Origin: Xanthobacter aminoxidans
GTDB taxonomy: Bacteria; Pseudomonadota; Alphaproteobacteria; Rhizobiales; Xanthobacteraceae
Reading direction: 5' to 3'
DNA: 64,000 bases
Assembly (NCBI RefSeq): GCF_023571765.1
Contig: NZ_JAMJXC010000002.1
Span: 1-64,000 of the forward strand
The position numbers were made by a program, and so were the translations under genes. The notes beneath the pieces were generated by a model that did not search any database, had not been told where the DNA came from, and saw only the letters and a program-made list of their open reading frames with translations. Each line of letters begins with the position of its first letter. The first letter of the stretch is position 1. Below are positions 51,032 through 59,439 of this stretch, piece after piece.

Positions 51032-51197
51032 GGGGGGTGTCCAATTCCCTGCCTTATCGCCGGAGATGAGCACCTTTGCACCGAGTGCCTAACACGGGAT
51101 TCATTTGCCTTTCCTCCCAACTCCAAATCGGAATTTAAGGTCCCGAGTGCCGGCTGTCGCCTAGACAAGAATGGACTGAAGTTGTGCTAACCTGAAG

Positions 51198-51221
51198 CTA
51201 CACGTTAAAACGTTCACGTAG
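51198..51221. promoter_or_regulatory. Dyad before the unknown island gene
   Basis: CTACACGTTAAAACGTTCACGTAG has matching CTAC/GTAG ends and an inner ACGT-TAAA-ACGT repeat, 12 bp before the ATG at 51234. A possible operator; the match is imperfect. Confidence 0.35.
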
Positions 51222-51233
51222 CTAGGCGCCCGA

Positions 51234-52655
51234 ATGCTCGTCGTCGTTCAGATTCCGATTGTTGACCTTCGAGGTTTCACTGCAGAATCCAACCGGCTAC
51301 CGGTGCCGGGCTGGCCAGCACCGGAGCCCGACAAAGATTTTTTAAGGGCTTTTGGCGCCATCAGGCGGCGCCCTTCGGGTGGACTAAATGGGTGGTTGGG
51401 CGAAGCCGCAGTCTGTGAGGCCGGCCGCGGATTGCGATTTGCGGGATCCTTACAGCGCTCGCTCGTGACTAAGAGTGGCGATTGGAAGCTGCGAGTCGCA
51501 TATCGTCGGTTCTTTTCCGACGGCGTCGCAACGGGAAAATTCGAAATCGGCTTTGATGTCCGCCCTGTCCGAAGCACGGGCAATCTACTTCGAGTAGACG
51601 AGGTTGTGGCCGGTCTATTGAAACTGCCGCTCAGCTCAGAAGGAACCATCGCACGAAGTCTAGGAGCCGCGGGCGGCCCTCTGGCTCAGGCCTATGCCAG
51701 AGCCACTACCTCTCACGTGGCAAACCCCGATGCTGCTTCGAGATTCGTGTTGGCTGGGCGGCCAGCCGTTGTGATTGAACACAATGGTCGAACTTTGTGC
51801 GTACCTAACGTAGCCAGAGTGATGGAAGCCGAGGGACCAGATGCGCCGACTGCGATATTTTGGCACCAGCGTCTATTTGCAGCCGATGTCCCTGTATGGT
51901 TTTTGCCTCGACCGAGGGGTGCTCGTCTCGGACCGACTCGAGAAATTAGACTTTATCTCTGCCGCTTTCATGCAGAGACCGAAGCCATCGCCAAGACGTT
52001 CCGAGCCGTCTCAATGGGCGCAATTGCTCCTTCGCCGCGATCCCCTCAGTCGGACCGCCTGCAACGATTTCTTCTAAATGCATTTCGCCATCATCGGCAG
52101 GTCGGAAAGAGGCTCGACTCGAAAACCGGCCTACCATTTTATGAGGCGGCGCTCTGGCATCGAGATCATGCACTACCTGGTTATTATGATAGCTTATTGA
52201 CAGCAATTTCCGCTGTCAATCCTCGCTCATCTGTACAAACTGCTATCGAGGATTATATTTCCGAGCGACGATCTCAAGACGATCGAGCGACGGTATTTGT
52301 GCTAGGAGACTATGTAATGACGCAGAACCACATAACCAATTCAGGCACGATCGGCGTCATAGGCGAGGTATCCCACTCGTCCGTCACAGCCTCTCAAACA
52401 ACCCTTGGCGGAGCATCAAATGAGGCCATAGTTCAACTTGAGGCGCTTGCCAAAATTCTCAAGGAACAGGCATCAAACCCGGATGAAGAGGTAGCCGCCG
52501 AGGCCGTCAAAAAGGCCGCTGAAAAGCTTTCGAGCGGAGATGAATCTGCCGCCTTGGCTTGGCTGAAGCGATCAGGCGCGTGGGCCTTGAAAGTCGCAGA
52601 ATCGATCAGCGCCAAACTTGCTGCAGAACTCATTATCCGCGCATCAACAACCTGA
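51234..52655 (+). CDS. Unknown protein in a lower-GC segment
   Basis: 473 aa, not recognised. Codon use is clearly less GC-biased than in the neighbours, pointing to recent transfer. Residues 1-330 show no known motif (VVQIPIVDLRGF at the start; LRVAYRRFFSDGVATGKFEIGFDVRP). Around residues 360-385 comes a short glycine/serine beta region (NHITNSGTIGVIGEVSHSSV), then a helical tail ending ALAWLKRSGAWALKVAESI and an amphipathic C-terminus. Tails of this kind follow effector-associated regions in some bacterial conflict-type proteins, but this is only a resemblance. No partner gene is present. Confidence 0.75.
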   Translation: MLVVVQIPIVDLRGFTAESNRLPVPGWPAPEPDKDFLRAFGAIRRRPSGGLNGWLGEAAVCEAGRGLRFAGSLQRSLVTKSGDWKLRVAYRRFFSDGVATGKFEIGFDVRPVRSTGNLLRVDEVVAGLLKLPLSSEGTIARSLGAAGGPLAQAYARATTSHVANPDAASRFVLAGRPAVVIEHNGRTLCVPNVARVMEAEGPDAPTAIFWHQRLFAADVPVWFLPRPRGARLGPTREIRLYLCRFHAETEAIAKTFRAVSMGAIAPSPRSPQSDRLQRFLLNAFRHHRQVGKRLDSKTGLPFYEAALWHRDHALPGYYDSLLTAISAVNPRSSVQTAIEDYISERRSQDDRATVFVLGDYVMTQNHITNSGTIGVIGEVSHSSVTASQTTLGGASNEAIVQLEALAKILKEQASNPDEEVAAEAVKKAAEKLSSGDESAALAWLKRSGAWALKVAESISAKLAAELIIRASTT

Positions 52656-53016
52656 GTGGCCATCTCCATCCCTCTAGGGGATGGAGACTTGCCAAGCTTG
52701 CTTTGCCGCGCGGCCTTTAGCCAAGCGGCAAGCTTCGCGTAGTGGCCTAAATCGCCACCAACTGCGCTGCCCGATCGAACACGGCGTTCGAACGGGAACT
52801 GCTTTCAGGCTGCGCTCGCAGATCCGATGTCCCAAGCGCCATCTTAGCTTAGCGCGCTTACAAGATAATTTCAACGACGTACTTGAAAGGCTCTCTGTAG
52901 CTTTATGAATGAAAAGCTCACCATCCCTATCTACGTGTGCTTCCCATCGGACAATCTGCCCTACCAGGCTGTGTTTGAATAATCGCTCTCTACAACCCGT
53001 GAACAACGGGTTCGCC
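52656..53016. other. Noncoding part of lower-GC segment
   Basis: 361 bp with no supported gene; short open frames on both strands lack ribosome sites or recognisable products. It begins with a 10-bp perfect hairpin TCTCCATCCC / GGGATGGAGA (52663-52687) just after the unknown gene, a likely terminator. Confidence 0.5.
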
Positions 53017-53814
53017 TCAAAGGCGCGATTTGGATCGAATTGCCACCCTTCCCACCACCCCAAAGTCCGCCTCCACCCGGCCCACCCCTTCCAGCCGCAC
53101 CGGCGTCGTCGCCGTGCCGGTCGTCACGATCTGTCCGGCCAGCAGCGGCGCGCTCAGGGGCTGGGCGTTGGCGAGGTGCTGGACGGCCTTGAGGGGGTCG
53201 CCGAGGATGCGGGCGCCGCTGCCGGTCTCGATCTCGATGCCATCGATGCGGAGCGTGACGGGGCCGGCGCGGTCGAGGGCGCGCCAGTCGGTCACGGGCG
53301 TGCCGGGGATGAAGGCGCCGTTGCCCATGCTGTCGGCAAGGCGCAGGGCGCCGGGGGCCTCCGGCGGCACGCGGCCATCGGCGATCTCGAAGGCGGGGAT
53401 GAGCGCGGCCACCGCTTCCGCGATCTCCTCCAGCGTGTAGGGCGTCTCGCGCGGGGGCAGGTCTCGCCCCAGCAGGAAGGCGAATTCGCATTCCAGCAGC
53501 GGCGCGATGAAGCGGGAAAGCGGCACCTCAGCGGTCGACGGAAACACCCAGCCGGAGAGCAGCGGGCCGGCCACGGGCCGCGTGCCGCCATAGGCCGCGC
53601 GGTCCTCTTCCTTCAGCGCCGTCACCTTCCAGCCAAGTATTTTTTGCCAGCCAAGGATGGCTTCCCCGGAGAGGCGGACGATCTCGGCCTGCACCTGATA
53701 GGCCTCCTCCGGCGTCGCGGGCAGGCGGGCGTCGGCCGGCAGGTCCGCGAGCCGCGCCTCCTGCCGCGCGGCGTGGAGCAGGCCGGCGAGGCGGGCGGCG
53801 TCTTCCGGGTTCAC
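53017..53814 (-). CDS. 2-keto-4-pentenoate hydratase-like protein
   Basis: 265 aa, FAH-superfamily hydratase/decarboxylase (MhpD/TesE type). It shows EEAYQVQAEIVRL, GWKVTALKEEDRAAYG, ECEFAFLLGRDLPP with acidic metal ligands, and the C-terminal VEADFGVVGRVAI strand. The last residues (RSKSRL) come from the base-composition-shifted DNA that starts there, so the natural C-terminus may have been replaced. It overlaps the shikimate-dehydrogenase-like gene by four bases (ATGA). It adds water to 2-oxo-pentenoates in ring-cleavage pathways. Confidence 0.88.
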   Translation of the reverse strand: MNPEDAARLAGLLHAARQEARLADLPADARLPATPEEAYQVQAEIVRLSGEAILGWQKILGWKVTALKEEDRAAYGGTRPVAGPLLSGWVFPSTAEVPLSRFIAPLLECEFAFLLGRDLPPRETPYTLEEIAEAVAALIPAFEIADGRVPPEAPGALRLADSMGNGAFIPGTPVTDWRALDRAGPVTLRIDGIEIETGSGARILGDPLKAVQHLANAQPLSAPLLAGQIVTTGTATTPVRLEGVGRVEADFGVVGRVAIRSKSRL

Positions 53815-54614
53815 GGCTTCGCCTGCGGTGTGATGCCGAAATAGGCCATCATCAGATCGCGCTGGCCATCCAGCATGTGCCTGCCCTGGTGGATGGCGCA
53901 GCCGCGCGCGGCTGCGGCGTGAAGGAGGGCCGTCGTCTCCGGCTTCATCAGCACCTCGGCGACGAGGGTGGAAGGGTCCGCCTTCTCCACATCGAAGGAG
54001 AAGGGATCATCCGGCTCAAGGCCCAGCGGCGTTGCATTCACCGCCAGATCATGGCCGGAGGGGTCGCGCGTGCCGAACGCCGTCTCGATGTGCGGGTAGG
54101 CCGCCTTCACCCGCGCGAGCAGCGCCTGGCCGATGTCCGGCGTGCGATCGAAAATCGTGAGCCGCGCCATGCCCGCCCCCGCCAGCGCGAAGGCAATGGC
54201 ACTCGCCGCCCCGCCGGCGCCGGCGATGTAGACGGATCTGCCCTGCGGCCCCCAGCCCGCCTTGGCGAGGCCGGCGACGAAGCCGTGGCCGTCCAGCATG
54301 GTGCCGGTGAAGCTGCCATCCGCCTCCCGCCGCACGGTGTTCACCGCGCCCACCTTATCCCCGTCCCCCACCAGCCGGTCTACAATGGCCGCCACCCGCG
54401 CCTTGTGCGGCGCCGTGACGATGAAGCCATCCAGATTGGCGATGGCCTTCAGGCCGGCCATCGCGGTTTCAAGTTCGTCCGGGCGGATGTGGATGGGCAC
54501 GCAGACGGCATCGATGCCGTGCTCGGCGAACCAGGCATTGAACACGAGCGGCGTGCGCACATGGCCGACGGGATCGCCGATGATGGCATAGAGGCGGGCG
54601 GTGCCGGCGACCAT
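53811..54614 (-). CDS. Shikimate/quinate dehydrogenase-family protein
   Basis: 267 aa of the AroE family. The substrate domain begins LYAIIGDPVGHVRTPLVFNAWF, with the catalytic lysine/aspartate region VTAPHKARVAAI, GAVNTVRREADG; the nucleotide motif is GAGGAASAIAFALAG; and NATPLGLEPDD follows. Context in a catabolic operon suggests a role in breakdown of a quinate/shikimate-like hydroxy ring acid rather than biosynthesis. The ATG has GAGGAG. A shared palindrome lies 15 bp upstream. Confidence 0.88.
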   Translation of the reverse strand: MVAGTARLYAIIGDPVGHVRTPLVFNAWFAEHGIDAVCVPIHIRPDELETAMAGLKAIANLDGFIVTAPHKARVAAIVDRLVGDGDKVGAVNTVRREADGSFTGTMLDGHGFVAGLAKAGWGPQGRSVYIAGAGGAASAIAFALAGAGMARLTIFDRTPDIGQALLARVKAAYPHIETAFGTRDPSGHDLAVNATPLGLEPDDPFSFDVEKADPSTLVAEVLMKPETTALLHAAAARGCAIHQGRHMLDGQRDLMMAYFGITPQAKP

Positions 54615-54628
54615 GGGGGCTCCTCGTG

Positions 54629-54644
54629 GTAACTATCTGGTTAG
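54629..54644. promoter_or_regulatory. STAAC-N6-GTTAM palindrome, site 3
   Basis: Minus strand CTAAC-CAGATA-GTTAC, 15 bp upstream of the shikimate-dehydrogenase-like ATG, where it would overlap the promoter or transcription start. Confidence 0.7.
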
Positions 54645-54768
54645 GTGGTTTTTTGCGTGCGGGTTGGGCCGGGCTGGCGACGGCTCGGCCCCCGCGCGCG
54701 GCGGGGACCCTGGCATCATTCGACTGACTCGCTCCCGAACGGCACCGATACCCCTGGTGAAAGGGGGC

Positions 54769-54793
54769 CTGACAGCACCGATATCGCTGTCAG
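54769..54793 (-). terminator. Hairpin at the end of the binding-protein gene
   Basis: Stem CTGACAG / CTGTCAG with an 11-base interior, overlapping the stop codon of the NMT1-type gene. There is no T run. It may partly terminate or stabilise the message. Confidence 0.4.
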
Positions 54794-55782
54794 TTCGGCA
54801 GGAAGTCGTTGGTGTAGAACTTTGCACCCTGGGCGGGGTCGAGGTCCACGCCCGAGTATTTCGTGAGTATTTCCAGCGTGCCGGAAATATCCTTGGGGTC
54901 CGTCCACAGCGGCGGCTTCTGCTCGGTGAGCGCGGTGTGGAGCAGCGGCAGGGTGACAGTCCAGCTCGCAAGAAGCGTCTCGCGTTTACCGGCTTTTGGG
55001 TTCACCTTCAGCATGGCGTCTACCGCCGCCTGCGGGTTAGCCTTGGCCTCGGCGATGGATTTCTGCAGCGCGCGCAGGAAACGCTTGGCGAGGTCGGGAT
55101 TCTTCTCCAGAAGATCCGGCCGCACGATGACCGAGCCGTTCACCGTGTTGACGCCGAAATCGGCGAAAAGCATGGCGTAGACAGGCTTTCCGGTGGCTTC
55201 CTCGATCAGCGGCTTCTGGTCGTTGATGTTGCCGAGGAGGAAGTCCGCCTGGCCGGAAATCACCGCGTTGCGCTTGGTGGCGGCATCACCGGTGATGACC
55301 TTCACCTGGCTGTCCTGGATGCCGTTGACCTTCAGAAGTGCCGGCCACAGCTGGGAAAAACTGTCACCCGGTGTATAGACGACAGTCTTTCCGATCATGT
55401 CCTTGGGGGTGCGGATGTTCTTGTCCGCGAAACCCTGCACGGCCATGGGGCTTTTCTGCAGCATGATGCCGACGGCCTTGATGGGCGCGCCTTTGACTGC
55501 CGCCTTCACCATGGTGCCGAAGTCCGCATAGCCGAACGTCGCGGAGCCTGCCGCCACCGCCTGCACGGTCGCGCCGGAGCCACGGCCCTCCTCCACGGAA
55601 AGCTCAATGCCCTCGGCGGGGAAGTATCCCTTCTCGATGCCGAGGTAGAAGGGCGCATGCTCGCCGTAATTGTACCAGTTCAGCAGCAGCGTCACCTTGT
55701 CCGCCGCCGCGGCCGAAAGGGTGGTGCACAACAGCACCGCCGCCCCACCCAGCCACGCGCCAAATTTCGCCTTGAGCGCCAT
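54790..55782 (-). CDS. NMT1/THI5-type ABC transporter substrate-binding protein
   Basis: 330 aa from the ATG at 55782 (GGGAGGATAAG upstream). Signal peptide with LGGAAVLLCTTLSAAAA. The mature protein begins KVTLLLNWYNYGEHAPFYLGIEKGYF, the signature of the nitrate/taurine/thiamine-precursor binding family; PGDSFSQLWPAL is part of the ligand cleft. No permease or ATPase is adjacent. Preceded by a shared palindrome, so it likely supplies the substrate of the TetR-controlled pathway. Confidence 0.9.
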   Translation of the reverse strand: MALKAKFGAWLGGAAVLLCTTLSAAAADKVTLLLNWYNYGEHAPFYLGIEKGYFPAEGIELSVEEGRGSGATVQAVAAGSATFGYADFGTMVKAAVKGAPIKAVGIMLQKSPMAVQGFADKNIRTPKDMIGKTVVYTPGDSFSQLWPALLKVNGIQDSQVKVITGDAATKRNAVISGQADFLLGNINDQKPLIEEATGKPVYAMLFADFGVNTVNGSVIVRPDLLEKNPDLAKRFLRALQKSIAEAKANPQAAVDAMLKVNPKAGKRETLLASWTVTLPLLHTALTEQKPPLWTDPKDISGTLEILTKYSGVDLDPAQGAKFYTNDFLPN

Positions 55783-55908
55783 CTTATCCTCCCGCTCCAC
55801 CCAGCCCGTATGATGTGCGGGCCTTGTCGATTCGCTTCCGCCCCAACGCGTTGGCGCGCATCAGGGCGGGGGCAGATCTCATCAGCGGGGCAACCCGCCG
55901 CGAGTTAT

Positions 55909-55924
55909 CTAACCATATAGTTAC
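55909..55924. promoter_or_regulatory. STAAC-N6-GTTAM palindrome, site 4
   Basis: CTAAC-CATATA-GTTAC, 127 bp upstream of the NMT1-type binding-protein ATG; the outer ten bases are identical to those of site 3. Confidence 0.7.
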
Positions 55925-56000
55925 GTCCGCTCCGCGACGTGTCAAATGGAGGCGCTCGAAACCGGGACCGAGTGGCAGCCGCCAGCGGCCCAGCCCTCGC

Positions 56001-56690
56001 TCACTCCTCTTCCTGACCCCGACGGCGGCGGACCTTGAAATCGACCTTCAGCTCGGCGCGGCTGTAATGATTGTTGCCCTCCACCAGCTGGGTCAGCATG
56101 GCGAGGAAGGCGGAGCGATATTCCGGATCGAGCGGCTCCAGCAGGCGCTGCTGGGCGCGAACCATGGCGCCGTACATCTCGCCCACCAACGCCCGTCCCT
56201 GCTCGGTGAGGAAGGCATTCATGGCGCGCCGGTCCGTCTCTGAACGCTCACGACGCACGAGGCCGCGCTCGGAAAGCCGCTCCAGCACATCCGCGACATT
56301 GGTGCGGTCGATACCCACCTCGACGCCGATCGTGCGCTGGTCGCTGCCGGAATGCTGAAGCAACGTGGTCATGAGGCCGTACTGCACAGGCGTGATGTTG
56401 AAGGCCTTGCACTCCTCCAGGAAGATCGCGGAGTGGATCTGATGCAGCCGGCGGACGAGATAGCCCGGACGTTCCCAAAGCGGCATGGTCGGGGAGGAAG
56501 CATCGCGCAGGGGAGGCATCTCCTGCACCTTTGCATCCATCCCGACCGAGGAGACGGCCTGCTTCGGCGCATCTGCCAGCCGCTGCTCCGGGGACGGCTT
56601 GGTCTCCTGGATCTTCCGCTCCAAACTCCGCCGACGCGCCGCGTCTCGACCGGGGGCGGACTTTGCGTCCAGGGCGCCGGAAGCCGTCAT
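56001..56690 (-). CDS. MarR-family transcriptional regulator
   Basis: 229 aa from the ATG at 56690 (AAGGGGAAGGAC upstream). A long polar N-terminal extension of about 60 residues precedes the winged helix-turn-helix (LEECKAFNITPVQYGLMTTLLQ, VEVGIDRTNVADVLERLSERGLVRRERSETDRR). The frame is open to 56927 but shows no good start there. It is divergent from the second NMT1-type binding-protein gene, with a perfect palindrome between them, so it likely controls that gene and itself. Confidence 0.88.
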   Translation of the reverse strand: MTASGALDAKSAPGRDAARRRSLERKIQETKPSPEQRLADAPKQAVSSVGMDAKVQEMPPLRDASSPTMPLWERPGYLVRRLHQIHSAIFLEECKAFNITPVQYGLMTTLLQHSGSDQRTIGVEVGIDRTNVADVLERLSERGLVRRERSETDRRAMNAFLTEQGRALVGEMYGAMVRAQQRLLEPLDPEYRSAFLAMLTQLVEGNNHYSRAELKVDFKVRRRRGQEEE

Positions 56691-56868
56691 GTCCTTCCCC
56701 TTCAAGGCCTCACCTTCCATCTTCCTCGATCCGCGGCGCGAGACTGCATTGCGCTGCATGACGCCCTGGCCGGAAGAGATGGGAGCACAACCACCGGCGC
56801 GCCGGCAAGCGCCAGCACCTTTTGTCGACTCCCGCTCGGGAAGAGGCTTCCTACCAAGGGCACGTTTC

Positions 56869-56889
56869 GTGCAGTGTACCACACTGCAC
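56869..56889. promoter_or_regulatory. Perfect palindrome, probable MarR operator
   Basis: GTGCAGTGT-ACC-ACACTGCAC has 9-bp perfect arms and a 3-base centre. It lies 69 bp before the binding-protein ATG and 179 bp from marR. Confidence 0.72.
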
Positions 56890-56958
56890 CACGCTCGATA
56901 CGGGCTTTTCCCGTGAGGCAGGAACACAGAAAAACAGCATCAAAAAAGGATCAACCCA

Positions 56959-57975
56959 ATGTTTGGACTGTCTGCCCCGACCCTCCTTGCATCAATTATA
57001 GGCTGTATGCTGACTGTATTACCGGCGCATGCAGCGGATGTGATCCGTGTCCGGCTGGACTGGACGCCTTGGGGCAACCATGCCCCCTTCCACCTTGCCG
57101 CGAAGAAGGGCCTGTTCGCCGCCAATGGGCTCGACGTGGAGCTGGTGGATGGCAACGGCTCCGTGTCCACCGTGCAGATCGTCGGTAATGGCGAGTACGA
57201 CGTGGGCCATGCCTCGCTCGCGCCCATGGCCATTGCACGCGCCAAGGGATTGCCGGTGAAGGCCATTGCCGGCTTCGTGCGTCAGAACGACATCGGCCTG
57301 CTCGTTCCGAAAGACAGCGGCATCAACGGTCCGGCCGACCTGAAGGGCAAGAAGCTCGCCTTCACCGCGGGCTCGCTGGAGGCACCCTTCATCGATCGCT
57401 TCCTGGCGGCGGGCGGCCTGAAGCGCTCGGACGTCGAGCTGATTGCGGTGGACGCATCCGCAAAGGGCGGCACCTACATGGCCGGGCGCTCGGACGGGGT
57501 CTTCTCCACCGTGCCGTTCATCCTACCGGTGGTGAACGCCCAGCGCCCATCCAACACAATCAACTTCACGACCTACGGTCTGACCTTCCCCAGCTTCGGC
57601 CTGTTCGCAACGGAGAAGAGCATCGCGGCCAAGACCGACGCGCTGCGCCGCTTCTCCAGCATCGTTGCCGGCATGTGGACCTACATCATGAACGGGCACG
57701 AGGACGAGGCCGTCGCGGCGATCATGGAAGCGCGACCGAACGCCAAGCTCAATCCGGCCATCCTGCGCCAGCAGATCGACGTGCTGAAGGGCTTCGTCTC
57801 CACCCCGGCCACCCAGGACAAGCCCATGGGCATCATGGCCGAGGCCGATTGGACGAAGGCGTTGGACGTGCTGGCGGAAGGCGGGCTGGTGCCTGCAGGT
57901 CAGGCTGCTCCGAGCTATTTCACCAACGACCTGATCGATACTTCCCTGTCCAGCCGTATCGCATCCGGGAAATAG
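56959..57975 (+). CDS. Second NMT1/THI5-type ABC substrate-binding protein
   Basis: 338 aa. The signal peptide ends LPAHAAD. The mature start VIRVRLDWTPWGNHAPFHLAAKKGLF parallels the other NMT1-type protein (54790-55782) but the two are diverged, so they are likely different ligand specificities. The ATG has AAGGA eight bases upstream. No transporter partners lie in the window. It is closed by a GC-rich hairpin. Its place next to the dioxygenase genes and MarR suggests it takes up the aromatic substrate of that pathway. Confidence 0.88.
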   Translation: MFGLSAPTLLASIIGCMLTVLPAHAADVIRVRLDWTPWGNHAPFHLAAKKGLFAANGLDVELVDGNGSVSTVQIVGNGEYDVGHASLAPMAIARAKGLPVKAIAGFVRQNDIGLLVPKDSGINGPADLKGKKLAFTAGSLEAPFIDRFLAAGGLKRSDVELIAVDASAKGGTYMAGRSDGVFSTVPFILPVVNAQRPSNTINFTTYGLTFPSFGLFATEKSIAAKTDALRRFSSIVAGMWTYIMNGHEDEAVAAIMEARPNAKLNPAILRQQIDVLKGFVSTPATQDKPMGIMAEADWTKALDVLAEGGLVPAGQAAPSYFTNDLIDTSLSSRIASGK

Positions 57976-57984
57976 GACGCATCT

Positions 57985-58010
57985 CCCGCGGCCGGTCGCC
58001 CGGCTGCGGG
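57985..58010. terminator. Bidirectional terminator hairpin
   Basis: Stem CCCGCGGCCGG / CCGGCTGCGGG with one mismatch, between the convergent binding-protein and amidase genes. Confidence 0.6.
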
Positions 58011-58015
58011 AAACC

Positions 58016-59437
58016 TCAGATGGAAAGCCCCGCTGCAGGACAGGCGGGCGGGGGCATCTCGGCCGCAAGGCCCGCAGCGGCCGAAAGCAGCGCCATGTCG
58101 GCGTTCCACCGTCCCACCAGTTGCACGGCGAGCGGACCGCCATTTTCCGCAAGCCCGATCGGAACGGCGAGCGCGGGGTGGCCGGAAAGGTCGAACAGGG
58201 ACAGGGCCGAAGTCCATTCCGCCCGCAGCGGACCGACCGCCTCGCCGTCGATCACCAGCGGCTCGGAGAGGTCGAAGTCCGCAGCGACCAGCGGTGCGGA
58301 GAGGCAGGGGGTGAGGATGAAGTCGTACTGCGCGAACTTCGCCTGAACGCCCCGGAACAACTGGGCGCGGGCCACCTGCGCCCGCATCAGGTCGAGCGCA
58401 CTGAAGCCCCGCGCGGCCTCGATTCCAGCCCGCAGCGCCGGCGACAGCCGCGCGAAATCCTCTGCGGAGGTCGAGGCGAAACGCAGCGCCCAGTTGGTCT
58501 GCTGCAGGGTGCTCCAGATCGGATCGGGCGCGACGAGGGCGTAGTCCTCCTCGACCACCACTGCGCCGAGCCGCTCCAGTGCGCGCGCAGCCGCCCGGGT
58601 CGCCGCCTCGACCTCGCGTGAGACGCGGGCGTTGCCCGTGCGCATCCACAGGAGCACGCGGGCACCCTCCAGACCTGCCGCAGCCGGCGCGAGCGAGGGT
58701 GCCCGCAGGCTCCAGGGGTCGGCTGGTAACGGGCCGGCGATCACGGGCAGCGTCGCCGCGATATCTGCCACGCTGCGGGCGATCAGCCCGAGATGGATGA
58801 AGCTGCCGAAGGCATCGGGCACCCGCTCGTGCGGCACGAGGCCGAGGGTGGGCTTGAAGCCATAGGTCCCCGTCGCGGCGGCAGGCAGGCGGCTAGAACA
58901 GCCGGCGTCGGTGGCGAGCGACACCGGTGTCACTCCCAGCGCGACGCTCGCTCCGGCACCGGAGGAGGACCCGCCGCAGGTGAGGTCCGGCGCGAAGGGA
59001 TTGAGCGTCAGGCCCGTAGGGGGCGACGACCCGAGCGGCGAATGGGCGAATTCCGTCGTCGTCGTCTTGCCGATGATGATGGCGCCCGCCGCCCTGAGCC
59101 GCGCCACGGCAGCGATATCCGAAGCCGCTGGCTGAGCCTCGGCGAACAGAAGCGACCCCCAGCGTGTCGGCAGGCCGGCACAGTCCAGGATGTCCTTGAC
59201 CGTGACGGGCACACCGGTGAGCGGCCCCGGCGTCTTTCCGGCGGCGATGCCGGCGTCAATGTCTGCCGCCGCAGGGCGGGCCCCCGCGCCATCGAGGGTG
59301 GCGAAGCAGTTGAAGCCGGCCTGTGCCGCCTCCGCACGTGCCAGCGCCCCTTCAACCGTTTCCATCACCCGCTGCGTACCGGCAGAATGGGCGGCAGCAA
59401 GGCGCGCGACCGCGCTCTCTCCCATGTGACGTTCCAT
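58016..59437 (-). CDS. Amidase-signature family hydrolase
   Basis: 473 aa from the ATG at 59437, two bases past the stop of the upstream beta-subunit gene (a longer form to 59455 is possible). Catalytic lysine in VTVKDILD, cis-serine in CGGSSSGAGASVALG, and the nucleophile region LATDAGCSSRLPAA. The usual GGSIR of that last motif is GCSSR, an unusual change next to the nucleophilic serine, which is kept. It probably hydrolyses an amide to ammonia and an acid, before or after the dioxygenase step. Confidence 0.9.
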   Translation of the reverse strand: MERHMGESAVARLAAAHSAGTQRVMETVEGALARAEAAQAGFNCFATLDGAGARPAAADIDAGIAAGKTPGPLTGVPVTVKDILDCAGLPTRWGSLLFAEAQPAASDIAAVARLRAAGAIIIGKTTTTEFAHSPLGSSPPTGLTLNPFAPDLTCGGSSSGAGASVALGVTPVSLATDAGCSSRLPAAATGTYGFKPTLGLVPHERVPDAFGSFIHLGLIARSVADIAATLPVIAGPLPADPWSLRAPSLAPAAAGLEGARVLLWMRTGNARVSREVEAATRAAARALERLGAVVVEEDYALVAPDPIWSTLQQTNWALRFASTSAEDFARLSPALRAGIEAARGFSALDLMRAQVARAQLFRGVQAKFAQYDFILTPCLSAPLVAADFDLSEPLVIDGEAVGPLRAEWTSALSLFDLSGHPALAVPIGLAENGGPLAVQLVGRWNADMALLSAAAGLAAEMPPPACPAAGLSI

Positions 59438-59439
59438 GC

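Noticed and set aside
52674-53063. 129-aa minus-strand frame in the lower-GC segment
   Set aside because: It overlaps the hydratase 3' end and lacks a ribosome site; no family is recognised.
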